From Terriglobales bacterium (GTDB lineage Bacteria; Acidobacteriota; Terriglobia; Terriglobales; Acidobacteriaceae), in contig JAFAWN010000463.1 in the NCBI GenBank assembly GCA_019241735.1, forward strand, positions 1 through 8,068: DNA of 8,068 nucleotides, read 5' to 3'. A program made the position numbers and the translations under genes. Shown in pieces: positions 1-6,525 of the stretch (the first letter of the stretch is position 1; every line of letters starts with the position of its first letter). The notes under the pieces were generated by a model that saw only the letters and a program-made list of their open reading frames with translations, was not told where the DNA came from and did no database searches.

Positions 1-1138
1 CTTTCTTAATTTCGCGGCGGGATTGTTCAAGTTCAAGGGATTTTTGTTGGAGCTCTTCTTCGGTGATGCCCTCTCCGTCGAGTATTCGACGCAGGGTTTC
101 GGGTTGATAAAGTCCGCGGCTACGAGCGATTAGCTCGGGATGAAAAGCGTACGCTTCCCCGCGCACCAATGCGCGATCAGTGGGAACAGATAACGTGATC
201 TCGTGTAGTTGGGCGCCATTCTCCGTTAGGACGCTTAAAGCTTCAGTCGTCGCTTCCGCAATTTCCGGATCGAGGTCCTCGTAGAAAAAAGCGCGCGGGA
301 TGCCGATACGAAGCTGTTTTGGGAGCTGAAGCGGTTCGTTTGGAAGTCCGGCAATGGCTTGGAAGATTACCGCGGCGTCCTCTACGCTCCGTGCAATCGG
401 GCCCACGTGATCGAGCGACGGAGATAACGGGATTACTCCGCGAAGGCTGACTCGTCCATAGCTGGGTTTAAGGCCAACGATGCCGCACAACGCGGCTGGT
501 TGCCGGATTGAGCCCGCGGTATCGGTCCCAACCGCCCCGTAACAAAGATCCGCAGCCACGGCGGCCGCTGAACCCCCCGAGGATCCCCCGGCGATGTAAG
601 CGGTGTTCCAGGGATTGCGCACCGCGCCAAAATAGCTGATGAGCGAGCTGCCACCATAAGCGAATTCATGCAAGTTCTGCTTACCGAGCAACACCGCCCC
701 TGCGACTTTTAATTTGCGGACCACCTCGGCATCTTCCACTGGAATGCGATCTTTAAATACGGCACTGGCTGCCGTGGTGCGAATACCGGCGGTGTCGATC
801 AGATCTTTTATCCCCAGCGGTATTCCGTGCAGCGGGCCGCGCCAGTGTCCGGCTTGAATCTCGGCATCGGCCTCACTCGCCCGTGCGAGGGCAGATTCGG
901 CGGTGACAGTAATGAAAGCATTAAGGATCGGATTGAGTCTGGCGATGCGATCAAGGCAATCCTGAGTCAGTTCTAAGGAGGTAAGCTTCCCGCGTCGAAG
1001 CAGCGCAGCGACTTGGAGAAGAGATCCGAGCAATTTGTTAAAACTATTTTCTATCTTGGCCGCATTTGGAGGCCCACGCTTTAGCCGCCGCACGTAAATG
1101 GCGTCCGGCAAGAGTTTATAATCTCCTGTTTGACTCAT
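1..1138 (-). CDS. Amidase-signature family hydrolase, 3' end cut by window edge
   Basis: The minus-strand frame is open from an ATG at 1138 to the left edge, giving 379 residues without a stop. It carries the whole amidase-signature core: Lys111 in GIKDLID, the GGSSGGS loop (cis-Ser186) and the nucleophile Ser210 in DTAGSIRQPA. The spacings of 75 and 24 residues match the Lys-cisSer-Ser triad of the family (K79/S154/S178 in GatA). Such enzymes hydrolyse a C-N amide bond through an acyl-serine intermediate, releasing ammonia or an amine, usually in the cytoplasm. Residues after about 310 (RSRGLYQPETLRRIL, then a Glu/Gln-rich helix) lack the GxEVKRRI-type stretch expected of GatA, so a stand-alone amidase is more likely than the Glu-tRNA amidotransferase subunit; this is inference and the substrate is unknown. 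The ATG is the only in-frame Met near the N-terminus but has no Shine-Dalgarno. A TTG at codon 10 preceded by AGGAG is an alternative start. No signal peptide is visible. Confidence 0.93.
   Translation of the reverse strand, partial: MSQTGDYKLLPDAIYVRRLKRGPPNAAKIENSFNKLLGSLLQVAALLRRGKLTSLELTQDCLDRIARLNPILNAFITVTAESALARASEADAEIQAGHWRGPLHGIPLGIKDLIDTAGIRTTAASAVFKDRIPVEDAEVVRKLKVAGAVLLGKQNLHEFAYGGSSLISYFGAVRNPWNTAYIAGGSSGGSAAAVAADLCYGAVGTDTAGSIRQPAALCGIVGLKPSYGRVSLRGVIPLSPSLDHVGPIARSVEDAAVIFQAIAGLPNEPLQLPKQLRIGIPRAFFYEDLDPEIAEATTEALSVLTENGAQLHEITLSVPTDRALVRGEAYAFHPELIARSRGLYQPETLRRILDGEGITEEELQQKSLELEQSRREIKK
1117..1122 (+). promoter_or_regulatory. Candidate -10 box for the aldehyde dehydrogenase gene
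   Basis: A perfect TATAAT lies on the plus strand inside the first codons of the divergent amidase. Transcription would start near 1129 and leave a leader of about 34 nt before the ATG at 1163. No convincing -35 hexamer sits 16-18 bp upstream and there is no TG extension, so this rests on the -10 match and its position alone. Confidence 0.3.
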
Positions 1139-1142
1139 GCTT

Positions 1143-1147
1143 GGAGG
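1143..1147 (+). promoter_or_regulatory. Shine-Dalgarno supporting the ATG at 1163
   Basis: GGAGG precedes the ATG at 1163 by 15 nt, somewhat longer than the usual 5-10. It lies downstream of the TTG at 1130, so it cannot serve that longer reading of the frame. This, together with where homologous N-termini usually begin, favours 1163 as the start. Confidence 0.5.
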
Positions 1148-1162
1148 TTGAAAGAAACGCGC

Positions 1163-2608
1163 ATGGCTGACATGACCGCCGCCCCGGTAAGCACGCAGGG
1201 CTTCCTTCTTGATGGCAAGTGGGTGGAGGATGGTGACGCGATTGAAATCCGCTCGCCGTTCGACGGATCGGTGGTGGGGCGCGTCTTTCAAGGGAGACGT
1301 GTACACGCAGAGGCCGCGATTGCGGCGGCGGTCAAGGCATTTGGGACGACGCGCCGGCTGCCGGCATTCGAGCGTCAGAGAGTGCTGCGCCGGGTGGCGC
1401 AGAATATCCAGGAGCGTAAGGAAGAATTTGCCCACACCATGGCGCTCGAGGCGGGCAAGCCCATCAAGGCTGCGCGCACCGAAGTCGAGCGGGCTATTTT
1501 CACTTTCAGCGTTGCCGCGGAAGAAAGCACGCGCATTCCTGGGGAATATCTTTCGCTGGATTGGCAGGAATATACCGCCGGACGCTGGGGGATTGTTCGC
1601 CGCTTCCCGCTGGGCCCGATTGCCGGCATCACTCCGTTTAATTTTCCGCTGAACCTGGTGGCGCACAAAGTTGCTCCCGCCATCGCTAGCGGTTGCAGCA
1701 TGGTGTTGAAACCAGCCCCGCAGACCCCGATGACCGCGCTATTGCTGGCTGAATCGGTGCAGCAGGCGGGATGGCCGGACGGCGCTTTGAATGTGCTTCC
1801 GCTTGCGAACGAAGATGCCGGACTCCTGGTAAGTGATGACCGCCTGAAGATGATCAGCTTTACCGGCAGCGCTGCGGTGGGGTGGGACATAAAGGCTCGC
1901 GCCGGAAAAAAGAAAGTTGTGCTGGAACTGGGCGGCAACGCCGCCGTGATCGTACACAGCGACGCTGACCTGGGGTATGCCGCCGACCGATGTGTGGCCG
2001 GGGGTTTTGCGTACGCCGGGCAGACATGCATCTCGGTGCAGCGCATTCTGGTGGAGCGTTCAGTTTCCAGTAAATTCACCGAGCTGTTGCTGGCGGGGGT
2101 GAAGAAACTGAAAAGCGGGGATCCGCTGGATTCAGGAACGGACCTTGGCCCGCTAATCCGCGAAAGCGACGCGGTACGTGCGTCCGACTGGGTGCAGGAA
2201 GCCGTGCGTGGCGGAGCGCGGTTGCTCTGCGGGGGGCAGCGGAGTGGCTCGGTGCTTGAGCCGACAGTGCTGACCGCGACGCGTCCGGAGATGAAAGTCA
2301 ATTGCCAGGAAATTTTTGCGCCGGTGGTCACCGTCGAGCCCTATGACGACCTTAATGAAGCGCTGCGGCAAGTGAACAATTCAGCTTATGGTTTGCAGGC
2401 GGGGATTTTCACCCGCGACGTTAAGCTGTTGTTCAACGCTTACGAGGAACTGGAAGTTGGCGGTCTGATCGCTGGCGATATTCCGTCATTCCGCATTGAT
2501 CACATGCCGTACGGCGGCATCAAAGATTCGGGTCTCGGCCGCGAAGGACTCCGCTACGCTATCGAAGAGATGACCGAACCCAGACTGTTGGTGATGAATC
2601 TACGCTAG
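1163..2608 (+). CDS. NAD(P)-dependent aldehyde dehydrogenase, 481 aa
   Basis: It oxidises an aldehyde to a carboxylate (or acyl product) with NAD(P)+, in the cytoplasm. The whole ALDH fold is present. Numbering from the ATG at 1163: Asn160 in PFNFP (oxyanion hole), Lys183 in LKPAPQTP (cofactor ribose), the Rossmann motif FTGS at 233-236, general base Glu255 in LELGGN, nucleophile Cys289 in GQTC, and Glu383 in QEIFAPV. The Glu-Cys distance of 34 residues is the standard one, and length is normal. The stretch from VGWDIKARAGKKK to the LELGG motif recalls the ALDH21/lactaldehyde dehydrogenase-like subgroup; that is from memory, so the substrate (lactaldehyde, succinate semialdehyde or another small aldehyde) is open. 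The frame extends upstream to a TTG at 1130, which would overlap the divergent amidase start and lacks a ribosome site, so I chose 1163. A terminator closes the unit 53 bp after the stop; it appears monocistronic. Confidence 0.95.
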   Translation: MADMTAAPVSTQGFLLDGKWVEDGDAIEIRSPFDGSVVGRVFQGRRVHAEAAIAAAVKAFGTTRRLPAFERQRVLRRVAQNIQERKEEFAHTMALEAGKPIKAARTEVERAIFTFSVAAEESTRIPGEYLSLDWQEYTAGRWGIVRRFPLGPIAGITPFNFPLNLVAHKVAPAIASGCSMVLKPAPQTPMTALLLAESVQQAGWPDGALNVLPLANEDAGLLVSDDRLKMISFTGSAAVGWDIKARAGKKKVVLELGGNAAVIVHSDADLGYAADRCVAGGFAYAGQTCISVQRILVERSVSSKFTELLLAGVKKLKSGDPLDSGTDLGPLIRESDAVRASDWVQEAVRGGARLLCGGQRSGSVLEPTVLTATRPEMKVNCQEIFAPVVTVEPYDDLNEALRQVNNSAYGLQAGIFTRDVKLLFNAYEELEVGGLIAGDIPSFRIDHMPYGGIKDSGLGREGLRYAIEEMTEPRLLVMNLR

Positions 2609-2652
2609 CGTTACATTCCCCCGCCTTTCTCTGGTTCCTTCCCAACTCAAGC

Positions 2653-2661
2653 TGCTATAAT
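2653..2661 (+). promoter_or_regulatory. Extended -10 promoter, probably for the act operon
   Basis: TGCTATAAT is a perfect extended -10 (TGn plus TATAAT). It lies 115 bp upstream of actA, in the only intergenic gap before the operon. The predicted start is near 2668, giving a leader of about 108 nt. No good -35 is seen, which is tolerable for an extended -10. The site directly abuts the terminator hairpin of the upstream gene. Assignment to actA is by position and orientation. Confidence 0.5.
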
Positions 2662-2688
2662 CGCCAGTTTTAAAATTGGCGTTTTTTT
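2662..2688 (+). terminator. Rho-independent terminator of the aldehyde dehydrogenase gene
   Basis: CGCCAGTT and AATTGGCG form an 8-bp stem (one G-U pair) around a TTAA loop at 2662-2681. The four loop bases could also pair as an alternative extension. Seven consecutive T residues follow at 2682-2688. The orientation and the distance of 53 bp after the dehydrogenase stop codon fit termination of that gene. Confidence 0.85.
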
Positions 2689-2741
2689 ATTTGCACTTCG
2701 CAATTCTCGTTAATTTTTTGTCAGCAACGCTGCGCGAACCC

Positions 2742-2758
2742 GGAACCTCTGCGGTTCC
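2742..2758 (+). other. Small hairpin in the actA leader
   Basis: GGAACC and GGTTCC make a perfect 6-bp stem around the loop TCTGC. It ends 17 nt before the actA start codon. No T-run follows, so it is not a terminator. Between it and the ATG no clear Shine-Dalgarno is visible. Whether it affects translation or mRNA stability is unknown; a 6-bp stem can arise by chance. Confidence 0.35.
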
Positions 2759-2775
2759 CTGAAAGCTCAGATTCG

Positions 2776-3471
2776 ATGCAGATTTTTCATCGCAGCACCA
2801 ACACCATTTCGCGGGCAACGATTTATGGCGTGGTGTTTTTACTGGGTGCGCTGTTGTGGGCGGCGCTTGAGCTGCAGCGGTCTCCTTATGTGACCTACGC
2901 GAAGGTAGCGCGGCCGCAACCGGCCCCCTTCAGCCACCAGCATCACGTTGCGGGACTAGGCATTGACTGCCGCTACTGCCATACTTCTGTAGAAACGTCC
3001 AGCTTCGCCGGCATACCTCCTACAAAAACCTGCATGAACTGCCACTCGCAGATCTGGACTCAGGCGCCCATGCTCGAACCGGTGCGCGAAAGTTTTCGTA
3101 CCGGTCAATCGCTGGTGTGGAACCGGGTGAATGATCTTCCCGACTTCGTGTACTTCAATCACAGTATTCACATCAACAAAGGGGTGGGCTGCAATACCTG
3201 CCACGGCCCGGTAGACCGCATGCCGCTGATGTATAACTACGCGTCGCTGCAAATGGAGTGGTGCCTGGACTGCCATCGCCAGCCGGAAAAATATCTGCGT
3301 CCGCGCGACCAGGTTTTCAATATGCGATACGAGCAGCCCGCAATCGGCAAGCCGGTTTGGATGGGGGGCGCTGAGTACACAGATCAGATCGCGCTGGGGC
3401 GCGTGCTGGCGGAGAAGTACAAGCTTCGCACGGTCGCGGATATCACCAGTTGCTCAACTTGCCACCGATAG
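2776..3471 (+). CDS. actA: Alternative complex III pentaheme cytochrome c subunit ActA
   Basis: ActA is the multihaem c-type cytochrome of alternative complex III, passing electrons from the Fe-S subunit ActB to the terminal acceptor on the outer face of the membrane. The 231-residue product begins MQIFHRSTNTISR, a typical ACIII ActA N-terminus. One membrane segment at about residues 14-33 acts as an uncleaved anchor. Five CXXCH haem-c sites follow at 65-69, 86-90, 139-143, 163-167 and 226-230, the last almost at the C-terminus. Extra histidines (H54, H56, H57, H129, H132) are candidate distal haem ligands. The start is the first ATG and fits homologues, although no strong Shine-Dalgarno is seen. 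It is the first gene of the operon; actB begins 22 bp after its stop. A nitrite-reductase-type NrfB-like or NapC-like cytochrome is excluded by the actB and actC neighbours. Confidence 0.95.
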   Translation: MQIFHRSTNTISRATIYGVVFLLGALLWAALELQRSPYVTYAKVARPQPAPFSHQHHVAGLGIDCRYCHTSVETSSFAGIPPTKTCMNCHSQIWTQAPMLEPVRESFRTGQSLVWNRVNDLPDFVYFNHSIHINKGVGCNTCHGPVDRMPLMYNYASLQMEWCLDCHRQPEKYLRPRDQVFNMRYEQPAIGKPVWMGGAEYTDQIALGRVLAEKYKLRTVADITSCSTCHR

Positions 3472-3493
3472 AGGACAGACGGGCAGTAGTGAA

Positions 3494-6400
3494 ATGCGAA
3501 TGAAAGATGACAACGACAATACGCTACGTGAGGACGTCTGTCCGACGAAGAGAGACAGCCTCGATCTCAAGACCGTGTCCGACCGAATAGCGAGAACGCA
3601 AGGCCCTGAGTATTGGCGCAGCCTGGAGGAACTTGCGGGCAGCGCGGAATTCCAGGAAATGATGCACCGGGAGTTCCCTAAAGGCGCTTCGGAGTGGGTG
3701 GACGCGGTCTCAAGGCGAGGATTTCTGAAGCTCATGGGAGCATCACTCGCCATGGCGGGCATGAGCGCCTGCACCAAGCAACCCCTCGAGCCGATTGTTC
3801 CTTACGTGAGGCAGCCAGAAGATGTCATCCCCGGCCGGCCGATGTTCTACGCGACCGCGTTTACGCTGGGTGGATACGCGACCCCACTGCTGGTCGAAAG
3901 CAATCTCTATCGTCCGACCAAAATTGAAGGCAATGATCTGCATCCCGCAAGCTTGGGCGGGACTGATGTGTTTGCACAGGCCTCAATCCTCGGAATGTAC
4001 GATCCCGACCGCTCGCAAACAGTGCAATATCTCGGTGACGTGCGCACGTGGGGTCAATTTCGCGAGGCTCTGCGCGGCCCGCTGAGCATACAAAAAGGGT
4101 TGCAAGGGGCTGGCACCCGGATACTCACGCAAGCAGTTTCCTCGCCTACGCTCGCTGACCAGTTGCATTCGCTCTTGCGGATTTATCCGCAAGCCAAGTG
4201 GCATGTCTACGAGCCGGTCAATAGGGACAACGTTATCGAGGGCGCGAAGCTCGCCTTTGGGCAGCCGGTCGAGACGCAATACAAATTTGATCAAGCGGCG
4301 GTGGTCGTTTCACTCGACGCCGATTTTCTATCTTCAGGCTTCCCAGGGTTTACCCGTTATGCGCGCGACTTTGCGCAGAGACGCAATCCCGATGGAGCAA
4401 TGACCCGGCTGTACGTGATCGAGAGCACGATGAGTTCCACCGGGGCAAAAGCCGACCACCGGCTGGCGACGCGGGCCTCGCAGATCGAAAGATTTGCGCG
4501 CAGCCTGGCTTCGGCTTCGGAGAATTACGGCGGCGGGTTGTCGGCGGATCAGCAGAAGTTTCTGGGCGCAATAGTTAACGACCTCAACAATCATTCCGGC
4601 TCAAGCATCGTGATTGCCGGGGATCATCAGCCGCCTGCGGTACACGCGCTCGCGCACGCGATTAATCAGAAACTGGGGAATGTAGGGAAGACCGTTTTTT
4701 ACACCGAGCCAGTTAGCGCGAATACCGTAAACCAGACCGAGTCGCTGAAAGAATTAGTTGCGGACATGCGCGGGGGCAAAGTTGATCTACTGTTCATTCT
4801 GGGCGGAAACCCCGCCTACGATGCACCCGCGGACATCGGATTTGCAGACGCCCTAAAGAACACGAACATTCCAACGCGCGTGCACTTGGGACTTTATGAC
4901 GATGAGACCGCCGAGCTCTGCCACTGGCATTTGAACGAGACGCATTACCTAGAGGCCTGGGGGGACACGCGCGCGTACGACGGGACCGTTAGCATCGTGC
5001 AGCCCTTGATCGCTCCGCTTTATGGCGGTAGAAGCATTTACGAAGTCGTGGCATTGCTGGGCGGGGCGACCGAGGTTTCCGGGCACGACATCGTACAAGG
5101 CTACTGGAAGAAACAGCACACTGGCGCAGATTTCGATTCGTTCTGGCGCAAATCTCTGCACAACGGCTGGGTTGAAGGAACTGCATTCGCGCCAAAATCT
5201 GTATCCGCTAAGGCTGCCGGTTCTGCTGCACAGGCCGCAATCGATACTTCATCCATCGAAATAAATTTCCGTCCGGACCCTTCAATTTACGACGGGAGAT
5301 TTGCCAACAATGGCTGGCTTCAGGAGTTGCCCAAGCCAATGTCGAAAATCACTTGGGATAACCCGCTACTGATCGGTCCGGCTCTGTCGCAGCGGCTGCA
5401 ACTTCAATCCGAAGACATGGTCGAGCTGGAATTAAGTGGGGCCAAACTCACGGTCCCAGTGTGGATACAGGCTGGAAATCCCGACAATTCAGTCACGGTC
5501 ACTTTAGGTTATGGCCGGCGTCGTGCCGGGCGTGCGGGAACTGCCGTGGGTTTCGATACTTACTTACTCCGTTCGAGTGCGGCGCCGTGGTTTATGTCGG
5601 GAGTAAAAATTTCGAAGACCGGCCAAACCTACAAGCTCGCATCAACCCAGGGCTACCAGACAATGGAAACGCCTAACGGCGACAGCCGTCCGTTGGTCCA
5701 AGCGGCGAGCCTTGAGGAATATCGCAAGGAGCCCTCGTTTGCTAAAGAAGATGAGCCGCCACCGTCGCTGACCTTATATCCAGGGTACGACTATAAGAAG
5801 GAAGCGAATGCCTGGGGCATGGCGATTGATATGAACGCTTGCATCGGTTGCAACAATTGCATAGTCGCCTGCCAGTCAGAAAATAATATTCCGGTCGTTG
5901 GGAAAGACCAGGTGGTCGTCGGACGCCACATGCACTGGTTGCGTGTGGATGCCTATTATCAGGGCGACCGCGATAATCCGAAGGCCTACTTCCAGCCGGT
6001 TCCCTGTATGCAGTGTGAAAACGCGCCGTGTGAGCTCGTTTGCCCAGTGGGCGCTACGGTGCACAGCACCGAAGGACTGAACGACATGGTTTACAACCGG
6101 TGCGTGGGGACACGCTACTGCTCGAATAACTGTCCCTACAAAGTGCGCCGATTTAACTTTATGTTGTTCCAGGATTGGGAGACGCCGCAGTACAAGATGA
6201 TGCGCAATCCCGATGTGACGGTGCGTAGTCGTGGAGTGATGGAAAAGTGCACGTATTGCGTGCAGCGCATCACCCAGCATCGCATCGATTCGGAGCGCGA
6301 AGACCGCCCAATTAAAGACGGGGAACTACAGACCGCATGCCAGCAATCGTGTCCGGCGAATGCAATCATTTTTGGAAATATCAATGATCCGAACAGCCGG

Positions 6401-6517
6401 GTTTCGAAGCTTAAAAGCAATCCCCGCAACTATAGTCTGCTGGCGGAATTGAACACGCGTCCGCGCACCACGTACCTGGCGGAGATTCGCAATCCGAATC
6501 CGGAGCTGGAAGGTTAA
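3494..6517 (+). CDS. actB: Alternative complex III iron-sulfur subunit ActB (molybdopterin-like plus ferredoxin domains)
   Basis: This 1007-residue protein is the large electron-transfer subunit of ACIII, on the periplasmic side, linking quinol oxidation at ActC to the haems of ActA. Residues about 38-92 form the extended Tat-like domain (TIGR04519 type): YWRSLEEL, a spacer, then SRRGFLKLMGAS with twin Arg74-Arg75 and a hydrophobic stretch ending in a lipobox-like MSAC (Cys93). Residues about 100-725 resemble a molybdopterin oxidoreductase (KIEGNDLHP, LGGNPAYDAP, LGYGR at 671-675). In this family the domain is known to have no Mo cofactor. Residues about 775-1000 are an NrfC/PsrB-like ferredoxin with clusters of Cys at 783/786/789/793, 838/841/846/850, 870/876/880 and 919/922/949/953. 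The third set has only three Cys, with Thr873 at the fourth site, fitting the known three [4Fe-4S] plus one [3Fe-4S]. The length is normal. actC follows after 8 bp. Confidence 0.95.
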   Translation: MRMKDDNDNTLREDVCPTKRDSLDLKTVSDRIARTQGPEYWRSLEELAGSAEFQEMMHREFPKGASEWVDAVSRRGFLKLMGASLAMAGMSACTKQPLEPIVPYVRQPEDVIPGRPMFYATAFTLGGYATPLLVESNLYRPTKIEGNDLHPASLGGTDVFAQASILGMYDPDRSQTVQYLGDVRTWGQFREALRGPLSIQKGLQGAGTRILTQAVSSPTLADQLHSLLRIYPQAKWHVYEPVNRDNVIEGAKLAFGQPVETQYKFDQAAVVVSLDADFLSSGFPGFTRYARDFAQRRNPDGAMTRLYVIESTMSSTGAKADHRLATRASQIERFARSLASASENYGGGLSADQQKFLGAIVNDLNNHSGSSIVIAGDHQPPAVHALAHAINQKLGNVGKTVFYTEPVSANTVNQTESLKELVADMRGGKVDLLFILGGNPAYDAPADIGFADALKNTNIPTRVHLGLYDDETAELCHWHLNETHYLEAWGDTRAYDGTVSIVQPLIAPLYGGRSIYEVVALLGGATEVSGHDIVQGYWKKQHTGADFDSFWRKSLHNGWVEGTAFAPKSVSAKAAGSAAQAAIDTSSIEINFRPDPSIYDGRFANNGWLQELPKPMSKITWDNPLLIGPALSQRLQLQSEDMVELELSGAKLTVPVWIQAGNPDNSVTVTLGYGRRRAGRAGTAVGFDTYLLRSSAAPWFMSGVKISKTGQTYKLASTQGYQTMETPNGDSRPLVQAASLEEYRKEPSFAKEDEPPPSLTLYPGYDYKKEANAWGMAIDMNACIGCNNCIVACQSENNIPVVGKDQVVVGRHMHWLRVDAYYQGDRDNPKAYFQPVPCMQCENAPCELVCPVGATVHSTEGLNDMVYNRCVGTRYCSNNCPYKVRRFNFMLFQDWETPQYKMMRNPDVTVRSRGVMEKCTYCVQRITQHRIDSEREDRPIKDGELQTACQQSCPANAIIFGNINDPNSRVSKLKSNPRNYSLLAELNTRPRTTYLAEIRNPNPELEG
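6507..6513 (+). promoter_or_regulatory. Shine-Dalgarno for actC inside the end of actB
   Basis: TGGAAGG overlaps the last codons of actB and lies 12 nt before the actC ATG. This suggests that translation of actC is partly coupled to that of actB. Confidence 0.45.
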
Positions 6518-6525
6518 CTACAGTC

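Noticed and set aside
433..669. Minus-strand 78-codon frame
   Set aside because: It is another frame of the amidase, which is identified by its catalytic triad; low-complexity Pro/Arg/Ala composition.
1130..1162. TTG at 1130 as the start of the aldehyde dehydrogenase
   Set aside because: It would overlap the amidase start, has no ribosome site, and adds 11 residues not expected in the family; the GGAGG at 1143-1147 lies after it.
1136..1165. Inverted repeat CATGC/GCATG spanning both divergent start codons as a possible operator
   Set aside because: Three of the five bases in each arm are just the opposed start codons, and the match does not extend outward, so chance explains it.
1375..2331. 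Long minus-strand open frame (318 codons) opposite the aldehyde dehydrogenase
   Set aside because: It is rich in Ser, Arg, Ala and Pro, has no recognisable motif and lies wholly antisense to a gene with all catalytic residues; it reflects the third-base bias of that gene.
3983..4594. Several minus-strand frames of 70-100 codons opposite actB
   Set aside because: They overlap each other and the real gene, without ribosome sites or recognisable motifs.
5876..6280. Minus-strand 134-codon frame rich in His
   Set aside because: It is the antisense of the Cys-rich ferredoxin part of actB; no domain features of its own.
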